Origin: Antedon mediterranea | Taxonomy: Eukaryota; Echinodermata; Crinoidea; Comatulida; Antedonidae | Reading direction: 5' to 3' | NCBI RefSeq assembly: GCF_964355755.1 | Contig: NC_092679.1 | Coordinates: forward strand, 8,186,001-8,246,000 | DNA length: 60,000 nt | Made by a program: the position numbers and the translations under genes | Shown here: in pieces, positions 24,001 through 40,224 of the stretch | How positions within the stretch are numbered: the first letter of the stretch is position 1 | Layout of the letters: the number at the start of each line of letters is the position of its first letter | The notes under the pieces: model-generated | What the model was told of the DNA's origin: nothing | Database searches by the model: none | What the model saw: the letters and a program-made list of their open reading frames with translations, nothing else

Positions 24001-26105
24001 AGTGAGAGAGCGGAGTGGATAGATTTATTTGAAGATTTAAGTACAACATCAAGCGTCGAATTTAGGAGATGCGTGAAACCGTTGGATGCAAAGCCGGGCA
24101 TATTACCAAGTTTGATTATGTTTTCAGATGCGTCCGAGAAGGCGTTAGGCGCAGTGGCATACGTCCGTTACGAACAGTGGGACGGACAATTTTCATCTCA
24201 AATCGTTGCCAGTAAAAGCAGGGTTGCTCCAATAGAGATTATTAGCGTGGTGCGATTGGAGCTAAGTGCAGCGGTGATGAGTAAGAGATTGGCACAATAT
24301 ATCATAAATGAGACGAGAATTAAGTTTGACCAAGTTTTTTATATTGTAGACAGCGAGATTGTACGAGCCATGGTACAAAAACAAAGCTATGGGTTCAAAA
24401 CATTTGCCGCCACGAGAATCGGGGAGATACAACAAGACACGGAACCTCAAGATTGGTGGTGGTGTAGAGGAGAGGTTAATATAGCGGACGCAATCACACG
24501 AGGAATGAATCCATCCCAGATTGGGCCAAATAGTGAGTGGCAAAGGGGACCAGAGTTTTTGCGACAGCCAGTTGAGAATTGGCCAATTGAACAAAGTTGT
24601 AATATAAAGACCCTTCCAGAACGAGTGAAGATAGTCATGGCAGTGAACATCGAAGAGGAAGACTCATTAGCTGATAGAATAATTAGACGGCAGAGCAAGT
24701 ATCAGAAGTTGTTAAGGGTGACTGCCAGAGTTCTCAAAGTGTATGAGAAAAGGAGACTAAAGAGTATATTAGAAGAGATCGAGGTCAAGGATACTAAAGG
24801 TGCGGAACATTTCTGGATAAAGGAATCGAATAAAATAATGATAAATCTATTATCCAAAGATAAAACTAAATTTGACAAGACATACGCTCGTTTGGGGCCT
24901 AAGATTCGTGAAGATGGAGTAATTGTTGTGGGAGAAAGAATAAGTCGAAACGTACATTTCAGCTACAATAAGCAAGAAGTACCTTTGTTGCCATACAATA
25001 ACGCTTTTACGAAACTATACGCTAAAGAAATCCATAGTAAAGGGCATTTGGGAGTGCAGTCAACCGTTGCCAAGATTCGATCGAAATACTGGATAATTGA
25101 CGTACAGAGAATGGTCAAAAGCATTAAGTACCATTGTGTAACTTGTAGGCGGTTTGAGAAAAACACTGCAGCTCAGAAAATGGGACCGTTACCAATTACT
25201 CGACTGAAACCATCACCACCATGGATGTATATAGGGGTTGATTTATTTGGGCCATTCACAACAAGAGGTGAAGTTAACAAGCGAGCTCGAGGAAAGGCAT
25301 ACGGTGTAGTTTTTGATTGTTTTGTGACGAGAGCAGTCTACATCGACATAGCCACTGATTATAGTACAGACGCGTTCCTGCAAGTGTTCAGAAAGTTCGT
25401 TTCACTTCGAGGATACCCCAAAGAAATATACAGCGATGCTGGGACACAGCTGAGTGCAGCAGCCAAACAGTTGAGGAGTTTTGGGGTGAACCATGGCACA
25501 ACGTGGAAGTTTTCTACACCTGATGCTCCCTGGCAGAATGGAGTGATTGAGAGTCTGATTAGAGGGATTAAGAAAGCGCTTAGTCATGCAATCGGTGGAC
25601 AGGTGCTTGCCTTCAGTGAACTTCAGACTGTTATGTTTGAAGTAGCGAATTTAACAAATGAGAGGCCGATTGGAAAGCATCCTACAGATCCACAGGATGG
25701 GTCATATCTGTCTCCAAATGATTTATTGTTGGGCAGATCTACTGGAAAGGTACCAGATGAACCATGGAGTGATAACGTAAGCATTAAGGATCGACTGAAG
25801 TTCATACAATGCTTGGTAAATGGGTTTTGGAAAAGTGGACGCGGGATTATTTTCCTTCATTGATTATAAGACAGAAATGGCATACCATAAGACGTGATGT
25901 GAAGACTGGTGACGTTGTGTTGATACAAGATAGTAATGCAGTTAGAGGTAAATGGAGATTAGGCAGGGTAACAGAAACATACCAAAGTACTGATGATAGA
26001 GTGAGGAATGCGGAAGTTCGAGTTCATACAGAAACTGGTTTAGTAACAACATTAAAACGAGCTGTGCAACGATTAGTTGTAATCCTTCCAATTGAAGAAC
26101 AATAA
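21082..26105 (+). pseudogene. BEL/Pao gag-pol, one stop and one frameshift
   Basis: I place the start at the ATG at 21082, because the earlier in-frame ATG (20989) is inside the LTR. Domains in order: a gag region with a DUF1759-type stretch (LPRFEGNVRRYARF, ~21438), a CX2CX4HX4C zinc knuckle (~22135-22176), an aspartic protease of A17 type (LWDSCATASLIT, ~22360), reverse transcriptase with GDIRKMYHSVAI and YVDDILECEE (~23380-23640), RNase H (~24120), an integrase zinc region (HSKGHLGVQ, CVTCRRF) and core (GVDLFGPF, YSDAGTQL, NGVIESLIRGIKK). A TAG stop at 23755-23757 splits RT from the rest in the same frame. A one-base loss in the A-run near 25830 shifts the last ~90 codons. It is otherwise intact over ~1,670 codons. 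Confidence 0.9.
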
Positions 26106-26226
26106 GTTTAGTGTTGTTTTTGGTGGGGGAGTGTATCGTTTAGGATATTTGAAGTACGCCCTCTATATTTATGTTGTGATTTTTTATGTTAGTGTAGGTA
26201 ACGAGAAGCAGTAATAGACGCACGTG

Positions 26227-26875
26227 TGTGATTTTCTGAGACACGGCATATTATTGTTAACTACAGTTTAATTTTCGGTTGTTAATTGAGAGCTCAAGAG
26301 TGAGTATTAGTATAGTTAATCATTGTTAGATCATAATCAGAATCAACGTTATACTGTTATAATATTTAATAATTAGTTTATGCATAAGTGTTGATGAGGA
26401 TGCATGTAGTTTTCGCCTTTGGCATCCATCTTGTGTAAATGTTACGTACGCAAACTTGTATAATGATAGCTAGTATACAGAAATAACATGTTAACGTAGA
26501 TATATTTACAGATCACCTGGATTTATTAACATAGAATTTGATAATCATAGTGTTTATATGTCATGTGTTATGTGGTTAGTTACATTGTTTAGAACCACCG
26601 CTGACGGTATTCCTATAGTTTAGTTATTTATAGCGTACTCATTTTGTCCGATTGTACTGATTGTAGCGTAGATCGGTCGTCACGCTTGAGTGATTTCCAT
26701 ATAGATGGCGCTATAGCAATTGCTTAATTTGCGAGTTATTATATCTTACAGATTTCGAACCAAATACCATACAAATTAATGTTTCGTGTGTACCATATTT
26801 TACGTTGCATTAAAGTTTGAGATTGAGTCGTATAACAACAGTGAGGACGCAGTGTATTCTTTTTTGTGTCTTACA
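26227..26875 (+). repeat. 3' LTR of the BEL/Pao element
   Basis: 649 bp, matches the 5' LTR. A purine tract GGTGGGGGAG followed by TGTATCG lies 95 bp upstream, at 26122-26138, not directly at the LTR border. Confidence 0.93.
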
Positions 26876-27077
26876 ATCACCCCTAGTCAAACCAACCAAC
26901 CCGTCACCCATTTTGGCAACCCCTCCCCGTACTACTCGTTCTGGTAGACATGTTCATTTCCCTCAACGTTTTGTCTCGTTCTATCATTAATTCTTTCACT
27001 GGAAGGGGGCTCCTGTAGCAGACCTACCACATAGCTTTTAAACAATTCAACAATTACTTTTAATTTGATTATTTATA

Positions 27078-29148
27078 TGTAAGGATGTGGACGACAACAC
27101 AAAAGGAAAAACACGCCTTTTCTCACTTTTACCACGGTCCGGTGGTGTATTTGGTTGTAATTTGTTCTTAGCATAACAATGAATAGAGATCAGTATGGTC
27201 CTGAAAACCACAAAATAAATACAATGAGAAACAAAAGTAAATAATATTCTAAAATACAAGCTAATTCTTAGTAACGACCTCAACTTAACAGGCGACTCTA
27301 ATAAAAAGGTTTCTCTCTGAGGACTGCGACTATTACATCAAACGGCACGTCTACCTAAACAGCCTCTGTATACTTTGTTATTAATATTAGAGTATACAAA
27401 TACCTAATTAATTACCTACACAATTACATCATAAGTGCCTGAATATTACTAGAATAAATGCATGTTGGAATTTACTCACACTATTTGAATACTAAATCAA
27501 GGAGTTATAATCTTAGGTTTGCGTAAAATATATAAACAATAACAAATCCATGGGCGCAGCCATTTTTATGATAAATAGAGGGCGCACTACATGACAATCT
27601 ATCACGGTATCGCATGGTAGCCTCGTGTGTACAAATTAATCAAGTGTGAACTGTAGGATGAACTATTTTATACAAACTGTTAACTAGAAACTATCTTCTA
27701 TAAACTAAACATTACTAAATCTATATAAACATAATTTGTTAATACAAAGAAGGTTTATCACAAAAGTATATAATTATAACATTATATGGCATAAAATCCT
27801 AGTTCCAAGATTGTAACAATACTATTCAAATAGGCTTCCTAACTGCACATTCCATGAGTCAAGGTTAAACCCAAAACAAAAAGTCTAGGCCTATGAATGT
27901 AATCATCTTAAAATACAACATTAATGTTTCTTAAGCATAACAGAATCTTATAAATGTATAACAAAGTAATATAATGTACAATGTAGAGTAATTGCCTTTT
28001 AATCAGATCTTTAATTACATAAGAGACAAAACTATCTGCTTCCTTGACCGGTTCATGAATACAAAAGAAAGCAAATCATTTGAAAAAGACTGTTACAATT
28101 AGGGCCTGTTCGTAGGGGTTGAAAATACCAGCTTATTCCCGATTTCCGTTCGCGTGATCCAATTAACTTTTGCCTCACAGGCTACAAAAAATTCGAGGCA
28201 AAATGTTCACCAAATTTGCACGTTATTTCAGTGATAATCCAATTATACTCGGCCTTCGAGGATAATAAATCTCCGATAGAGGCAATGTGTCAAATTTTGA
28301 CAAACGTTCGCTGCCTAGGCCCGTCATTTCTCCTACGAAGCTCTTCCATACATGCTTCGAGAGCGATCGTCAGCTGGTGCTGTCCTTGTTGGTGTAGACC
28401 GCTTAGTAGGCCTAGCTGGTCGGTGGTGTTTCCGTCGTGTAACATTGGGCTCAAATTCTTCGTCAATGAGTAAAATAATGGTCGTCAGGAGAAGGCATAT
28501 TTCGGCAGGATTATCGGCGTTAAGAGGCATAAGGTTTGTCGCAAGGATAAGCAGTGTAAAAGGTAACAAGTAATTGTTATATTATTGTAAAGTTAAGAAA
28601 GATCGCGAGTGAAAAATATACAACACGAAACTAGCGTGCGAAAATGGGGTCGTAGGTTGTAAAAGACAACTGACCTTAAAACGTAATTTCCGGTTTGTGA
28701 TTCGTCGATTAAGCATTTAAGCGGTTAAATATTTCAAGCACGAACAACCCTCAATTTATAACCCGAGGCTTACCCGAGTCTTCTCGGATAAGGACTATAA
28801 ACCGTAGGTCCAGTGTACACATAGCTCATACGCACTTTAAAGAACCTAGTACATCTTTCGAGACGAGTAGGGGGTTACCCCGGTGTACTAGTCCACACAA
28901 ACACAGCCACTGTCACACACAGCCACTGTGCAAATTGGGACTGGACCGTTTTAGAGGTGTTTACCACCTGTTGGTCCAGATCCTTCACTAACTGAGTTAG
29001 TGAGAAGTCGAATAAATAAATTTTAAAAAAATAAATAAAATAAAATTAAGCGCTTATTTTAACCACCGTACGAACACGACCTTATAGGGGGAAGTAACAC
29101 CTATAGGGGGAAATATTTAATTATCACATGATTAGATTAATCCCCACA
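27078..29148. mobile_element. 2.1-kb insertion in the 3' LTR, TATA TSD
   Basis: TATA stands at 27074-27077 and 29149-29152, and the other LTR reads straight through this point. The insert starts TGTAAGGATG and ends CCCCACA, with weak inverted ends. It is mostly AT-rich and contains a minus-strand open frame at 28569-28333 (78 codons, Arg/Pro-rich, not recognised) and a SINE-like copy at 28770-28990. The class is unknown. Confidence 0.65.
28770..28990 (-). repeat. SINE-like dispersed repeat, copy 2
   Basis: The reverse complement matches 3770-3915 (GAGTCTTCTCGGATAAGGAC, GGGGGTTACCCCGGTGTAC). It continues into a CAGCCACTG duplication and a GTCCAGATCCTTCACTAAC segment not present in copy 1. Confidence 0.6.
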
Positions 29149-29534
29149 TATACATCCTAATATATATCTCTTTATTTAACCTCACATTGACTGGTTACCT
29201 TCCTGTTACCTTCACTTTTCTAGCTAATGGATTTTAAGAATGTTAATGACTCTAACAGAAAACCACATTAATTCTCTTAATCCTAATTGGTCAGATGAGA
29301 TGGGCCAAGCCCAATATTACCATGCACTGACCACATTATTAACACACTCTTTTCTCAACTAGTCATGTAGCTACACCATTTTATTGCTGTCTTATCAAAC
29401 ATTGTATATTGTATATTTTATCTATTTATTGAGAATCCTCACTTGATTCGTTTGGAATAAATGGCATACTTACTTTATACATTTACTGTAGTAGTTGTTT
29501 TATTTTACCATTGCGCCAACAATTACTAAACTAT

Positions 29535-31008
29535 ATTTCCAACCGATGCTAAAATCATTCAAATTCATTCCCTATACGAGCACCACTTTTAAGGATCTAT
29601 CTGAATCAAAATAGGTTAATGAAGGTTAATAGTCATAAAGTTGATGACAGTAGTGAATAAACTTATATTTAATAATGATTAGTTTGATGATGGCTATAGT
29701 ACAGTGTATACAACAGCTAGTTAAACTTCAATAGTGATAACACTGACGATCTAAGCTTAAAGTTGGTAGTTTTAGGCACTTCGGCAAGAATAATATTAGA
29801 GAAATTTTGGCCAGGCTCTTGAATATGACAATGAAAATTAAGCTTCACAATTCAATTTGTTAACATTTTTAAATTTGGAACATTTTGTTTCTAGTTATAG
29901 TGTAGATGACTTAAATACAGTGGACAGATAATGCATATATTGACTATGTGAACCACAGATAGGCACATTTTTTTATTATTATAGTAGGTAGATCCAACCA
30001 ATTTATGTGATGATTTTTATAAAATCTGGTTTAAATAGGCATCAATCATTGTTAAAGTTCCATGAGAACACTAAAAAACATAGAAAAAAATATTATTTGA
30101 TGTTCTATTTGAATCAATAATCAGACGCGTAATTCCGTTACCATGTCATGTAATTCTGTTACCAGACAAAACTAACCAAATGCAGAGAAACTATGAAAAT
30201 ATCCGAAGTAAACTTGTATTAATAAATTAGCCACATCTTATGTCTATATACTCTAATAGTAATACCAATCATAATCTTCAGTTGTTTATAGTATTCAGAC
30301 GAAATCACGTGTTTCAAGTTAAAAATTTAATTATCAATTTTCTGTGTAATTCCGTTACCAAAATAAAAGTTACCTGAATATCAAGATTTTATAATTTTTT
30401 TTTTTAAGTAGACTGTTTTAGATTGATAAGTATGTGTACTACACACACATATCAAATTTATTATTCAAAGCTTTCCCAGATCTAGTGGGTTGGTTAAAAA
30501 AGGCCGAAAATCATTGTGAATTGTTATTCCGTTACCGTGGAATTGCCCATATAATAATATTTTATGGTGAACAATTATAAATCCGACCCGATCATCTTCC
30601 CTTTATTTTTATAATGGAACGTCTAATTATATTGGGCCCGAACGTCTGCATGAATTGGTACCCGATCGTCCATGGCCCCGATCGTCTGGCAATTGGCAAA
30701 CTCCACTGGACTAGACTGCCTGCAAAATAATCTGAGACAAGTATATATTAATATTATATATTTGCCAAGTCCTGTGGTCTTAGCTACAATACAGTCTACG
30801 TACCTACAATAGATTAGTAGTGTAGTACTACTGGTAGAATAAAGTATTTCTAGCATTATATTATAGGCCTAGTCCTCCCGCCAACATAGAATGAATGGTA
30901 AATACCATCAACATTCTGCATTCTTTTAATAAAGCCTAATGATAAGGGGATTTAGTTACTTTAAAATGATAAATATAATTATAAAAAAAAATAATTTTTT
31001 TCCTGCAG
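29535..31008. other. Spacer upstream of GPATCH2
   Basis: The left part to 30551 is E0 sequence with GTAATTCCGTTACC words. The rest is unique-looking and AT-rich, with a few GATCGTC words around 30590-30700. A 5'UTR exon and promoter of GPATCH2 should lie here or further left, but I cannot place them. Confidence 0.4.
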
Positions 31009-35774
<4,766 letters not shown>

Positions 35775-35835
35775 AAATAGAAGGTTAGTTGCTATATCTT
35801 ACCAGCTAAAACTCTAGATAAATTCAAGTACTACT

Positions 35836-35841
35836 AATAAA
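35836..35841 (+). terminator. Poly(A) signal candidate of GPATCH2
   Basis: AATAAA lies 62 bp after the stop codon and just before the T2 insertion at 35904. Confidence 0.5.
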
Positions 35842-35903
35842 GTATGTTAATTATCAAAATATATTTTCCTTATAAACACTGTATTTTGGCTAGGATTTTA
35901 ATA

Positions 35904-38900
35904 TAGTCAGGTGGCTTAGCAACAATTTTCAGGATTAACGTTACCGGCCGGACAAAAGTACCAAATTTGGCATGGAGTTTCCTTTCGACCTATCTATTGA
36001 TTTTTTCCGTGGAACCCACTTGATCCGGTCCAATTTTCCAAGATGGCGGCCAAAATCCAAGATGGCAGCCAGAAAAAAGGAAATGCCATATATCTGGCTG
36101 TAAGACTCATAAATCAACAAATGGGGTGTCAATGTCAGGGTTTCTGGGGGTCACTGAAACAGAAGCTGGTCATGTCATGTTCCTCAGACCACCAATTTCC
36201 AAGATGGCGGTCAAATTTTAAAATGGCCGCCAAAAAAATCAAATGTCATATATCAGACTGTAAAAATCAGAAATTAACAAATGAGGTGTCAATTCAGGGG
36301 TTTCTGAGGTCACTGTAATAGATGCTGGTCAAGCCATTTTGCTCAGGTCACCCAATTCCAAGATGGCGGCCAAATTTCAAAATGGCTGCCAAAAAAAGGA
36401 AATATTATATAAGGCTGTAAAAATCATAAATGAACAAATAAGGTGTCAATTCAAAGGTATCTGAGGTTACTGAAACAGATACTGGTCAAGCCATTTTGCT
36501 CAGGTTACTCATTTCCAAGATGACGGTCAAATTTAAAAATGGAAATGGCCAGATCTCTATGGTGAGAAAGTCTACGTAGTTATGATGGGCGGACTGCACA
36601 TTGAGAAGGAGCTATGGAACACTGTTGGCGATTTATTAGATGAGTCAGTTTGGACAACGGCTCTCACTGAATCTGACGTTGCTTCATCTGGAACAGCTGA
36701 TTCATTGCTGAAAGTATCACACATTACCAGAACTCGACATGCCCATCAAGTCACTGTTCTTGTTCTTCAGCGGCTACTGAATGAAGCATTTAACCAGAGA
36801 TCTAATGTTGATGAGAGTTTGAACAATTGTCTAAGAAATCCCCCAAGTTCAAGTTCTGGAACATGATCGCACACCATGAGATTCTGATTCTCATATTTGT
36901 TAGAGCCCATCGGGAGAGACTTCCTATTGCTTCCTATTTCTGTATTGGAGGCACTCGTGCCATTGTTCGTTGCGTTAGATCATGTGAACTATTCTCGGTG
37001 GCTGCCTGTACACATTAGAGACATGAAGGCATTGCCACAAGAGATCAAATATGAGTTTGAAATTCGGAATCACTGGACAATCGCAAAGTCGTTACACAGA
37101 TACTCTGCGATTCCAATAGACCAAGTGCATGAGCAAGAGAATAAAGTGGTGAAAGCATCCGGTGGTGTAGTAGGACTTACAGAGAACAGTTGCCTTCAGA
37201 CGCTGGATGACTGCTGGACCCGAGATTGCCAGACTTCTGAGACAGTATGAGAATGAATATATTCATGACAATGATCCGGAAAACCCAGCTAACTTTGAAC
37301 ACCATGAACAGGGACTTGCAGCACAGAAAACCTTCCAGCGACAGGTTGATAGTCTATCTAACACAATACGCAAGATGGGAAATCCCTTCCTAGATGACTT
37401 CCCTGAGTTAGTAACTCTTGATAGTCGTAACTGCGCGAATGAGGCAGTAGTGGATACAATCCGTACACTAGAAGATACAGGCACAAAGAAGTATCAAGAG
37501 TATGTGAAGACCGTGCTCGTGAATCGTAGTCGTTACCATACATGATACAATCTCAAAGAATTCACCACCCTTGCTCTCAACAAAGCTCAAAGTCAAATCA
37601 AAGGATTGCAAGAAAGTAAAGGTGCTTGAGAACAATGTGGCACTCTTCGGCCAGTTATACATTTCCTTACAAAATAGAGATGGTGACATCAGTGAATTCT
37701 TTGCACACGAAGTACAGTCGTATCCTCCATCCCTGTCTGAGTTTGGAAAGCTTAATCTGTCTGGTACCAAATGTCATCTGTTACAATGTATCGAATCAAA
37801 CCACACAGAGGCACCTGTATTATATGACTGCAAAGTTCTGGATGGTGCGGTGACAGTACATGCATTACCTGTAATAAATGTCTCAACATTCCAAGAATAT
37901 GCTGACAACGTGTTTATACCCCATCTGAAACGTCAGCTACGTGACACAAAGCGAGTGGATGTTGTGTGGGACGAATACCGACCAGATAGCCTTAAGGAGG
38001 GAACCAGAGAGAAACGAGGCAAAGGTGTGCGTAGACAAGTATCAGGTGATACCAAGCTGCCGGGCAACTGGAATGACTTCCTCCGTGATCCAATCAACAA
38101 GAAAGAACTTTTTTGAATTCCTTTCATCAAAAGTTGCGGATTGCAGCATCCCTCCTGAGTGTTCGGTATATATCACAGCTGGAGAGCATGTTACATGTGT
38201 TAGAACGCAGTTCAAAATGTCCAGCTGTAGTCAAGAGGAATCAGACACTGGGATTGTGGTTCACGTGAAACACGCGTTGGAAAATGGAGCAAAATCCATC
38301 CAGGTGCAAACTGTGGATACAGATGTTGTCGTTGTTCTTATCGGTGTGTTTCATGACCTCTCTCAGATAAATGCTGATCTTGATCTCTGGATAGCATTTG
38401 GAACTGGAAAGAACTACACTCATTACAGTATCAACGCCATTTGTGCACATCTCGGTGAACGTAAATCACGTTCCCTGCCAATGTTCCACTCCCTGTCAGG
38501 ATGTGATACTACCTCAGCGTTTAGAGGTAATGGGAAGAAATCGTTTTGGCAGGCATGGAATGCTTATGACGAAGTTACGGATGCCTCCTTTCTTCATCTT
38601 GCCGCACATCCGTTTGAGCATCTTCACTTACATTCTGAGAGACTAGTTGTCGTAGTTTATGACAAAACAAGTAACGCCATGAATGTTAACAGTGCTCGGA
38701 TGGAACTGGTTCAGCCAGAAACGGCAAGCTGTTGACAAGATACCACCTACTCAGAATGCACTATAACTCCAGCACACTAGGAGGGCCGTATACCAAGCTG
38801 GCATCTGGACAACATGCATGTTATCTCAACAAACAAATCCGTGTCCAACCGACTATGCATGAGTGAAAGTTGGGAACTCATGGGAACCTGTCTGGTCTAC

Positions 38901-39616
38901 CATTCCAGTGGCATCTAAAGCTTGCAGAGACTTTGTGAAATGTGGCTGCAAAAGGGCCTGTACAGTCTGCAAATGCTCTTTGCCGGTGCACATGTTCATA
39001 CAAATAGGGTAAATCAACTGTAATTAACTGTAAACTGTAATGTAGCTATTATATAAGTCCAATAACCATTAACAAGTCGAGCCAAGTAAACCTTTTTCAT
39101 ACATTGTTTTTGTTAATTTCTAAGTTTTTGGGGTTTTTTTGGAAGCCATTTGGAAATTTGGCCGCCATTTTGGAAATGGGTGACCTGAGCAAAATGGCTT
39201 GACCAGCATCTGTTTCGGTGACCCCAGAAACCCCTGAATTAATACCTCATTTGTTCATTTCCGATTTTTAGAGTGACATACACAACATTTCCTTTTTTAG
39301 GCGGCCATTTTGAAATTTGGCCGCCATCTTGGAAATAGGTGGTCTGAGCAATATGGCATAACCAGCATCTGTTTCATTGACCCCAGAAACCCTTAAATTG
39401 ACACCCCATTTGTTGATTTACGAGTTTTACAGCCAGATATATGGCATTTCCTTTTTTCTGGCGGCCATCTTGGATTTTGGCAGCCATCTTGGAAAATCGG
39501 ACCCGATCAAGTGGGTTCCACGGATAAAATCAATAGATAGGTCAAAAGGAAACTCCATACCAATTTTGGTACTTTTGTCCGGCCGGTAACGTTAAAATTG
39601 CTAAGCCACCTGACTA
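35904..39616. mobile_element. T2: DNA transposon with ~0.5-0.6-kb TIRs, T1 family
   Basis: The ends read TAGTCAGGTGGCTTAGCAA at 35904 and inverted at 39616; ATA flanks both sides. The arms (35904-36540, 39120-39616) carry GTTACCGGCCGGACAAAAG, then ACCAAATTTGGCATGGAG on the left. Inside the arms, AAGATGGCGGCCAAA recurs in three or four diverged ~160-bp tandem units. The T1-like subterminal motif and the T1-like protein show common descent. It sits 130 bp after the GPATCH2 stop codon. Confidence 0.85.
36545..39005 (+). pseudogene. Transposon protein of T2, intronless and frame-broken
   Basis: The blocks appear in the same order as in T1 but with an extra N-terminal part: MGGLHIEKELWNTVGDLL (36585), TRTRHAHQVTVLVLQ, then RWLPVHIRDMKALP (36990), HWTIAKSLHRYSAIPIDQVH (37070) and GVVGLTEN. 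The T1-like blocks follow: DSRNCANEAVVDTIRTLED (37420), LDGAVTVHALP (37840), DVVWDEYRPDSLK, QEESDTGIVVHV (38235), TVDTDVVVVLIG, WIAFGTGKNY, FHSLSGCDTTSAFRGNGKK (38480) and a Cys-rich end (CGCKRACTVCKC, ~38940). The T1 introns are absent at all three sites. At least five frameshifts (near 36850, 36915, 37195, 37540 and 38115) and a stop near 38764 kill it. The true N-terminus is missing, since the TIR joins upstream of MGGLHIE. Confidence 0.8.
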
Positions 39617-40224
39617 ATATGCATATTGTTTAATTCAGTTACAACAATTTAATACAGTTTTTTATAGGTTGAAGCAACTACAGTATTTGTTTCACAACTT
39701 TTTAATATATTTTTAATCTACAATCTAAATCTTGGTCTCTACTGAATAATAAAATCTTGAATGAACATCTTTTTAAATCAAATTGACTAGATCAGTAGAA
39801 TAAGATTTTTTTTAATATGTTTTTGTAATTGCGATACAATTTTTTGCTGTATATTTTCTTTTTTAAATTTTTTAAATTTTAAATATTTTCAATTTTAGTG
39901 CTTAATCAGGTTTTAAATAATTTAATTTTGTAATGAAAATCATGAAATAATGCAAAATAGTGCATTGTAATTATAGCATTTTAAAGACTGTAAACCATGC
40001 TAAGACTTCAATAAAATTTCAAAATAATAAAATTACAAATCTATTGTTTGGTAAATGCTAATATTCCATATTAAGGATATTGTGTGGTTTTGATGAATCA
40101 TCCTGTCATTGTCATCATATGTTTAATTGTCTTGTAAGTGATTCCAAAGTTTTATTTGTCCATTAAGCTTTAAATATCCATTGCATCAATTTTTTTTTGT
40201 TATTATGACAATGCAAAAAACTAA

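Larger units (their letters stand above)
20399..26875 (+). mobile_element. BEL/Pao LTR retrotransposon, full length, 5-bp TSD
   Basis: The 649-bp LTRs at 20399-21047 and 26227-26875 begin TGTGATTTTCTGAG and end GTGTCTTACA. I found no difference between them. ATCAC flanks the element at 20394-20398 and 26876-26880. The interior encodes one gag-pol frame of BEL/Pao type. It lies in the pol 3' region of gypsy A in the same orientation and is the youngest clear insertion in the nest. No envelope-like frame was seen after pol. Confidence 0.95.
16368..29529 (+). mobile_element. Ty3/gypsy element A, with three later insertions
   Basis: ACTAT flanks the element at 16363-16367 and 29530-29534. The LTRs begin TGTAGCAGACC and end near AATTACTAA. 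After removal of their insertions they are about 436 and 441 bp. A primer-binding-like TGGTGACCCCGACGTG starts at 18412, two bases after the 5' LTR, and a purine tract GGAAGGGGGCTCC precedes the 3' LTR. The 5' LTR is cut by a 1.6-kb TIR element, the 3' LTR by a 2.1-kb insertion, and the pol 3' end by the BEL element. The LTRs differ by many indels (for example ACAGTATTACC against ATATTACC), so the copy is old. Confidence 0.85.
27014..29529 (+). repeat. 3' LTR of gypsy A, interrupted
   Basis: LTR sequence is 27014-27077 and 29149-29529. The middle is a later insertion. Confidence 0.85.
11978..30551. mobile_element. E0: probable old outer element holding the whole nest
   Basis: TATGGGCAATTC at 11978 and GAATTGCCCATA ending at 30551 are inverted, and TAATA flanks both. 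Between them, and only in the non-inserted outer parts, the word GGTAACGGAATTAC or its complement recurs (near 12313, 12468, 12485, 12889, 30130, 30160, 30350 and 30525). The left part also holds a ~330-bp direct duplication (12300-12640 against 12640-12930, sharing GAGCTAACCAATGCTTATAAA). The 5-bp duplication is AT-rich and could be chance. Superfamily unknown. Confidence 0.4.

Noticed and set aside
20989-25863. BEL gag-pol frames as host genes
   Set aside because: They lie between matching LTRs with a target duplication and have retroelement domains throughout.
28333-28569. Arg/Pro-rich frame as a transposase N-terminus
   Set aside because: It recalls N-terminal exons of PIF/Harbinger nucleases only vaguely, and no catalytic part follows.
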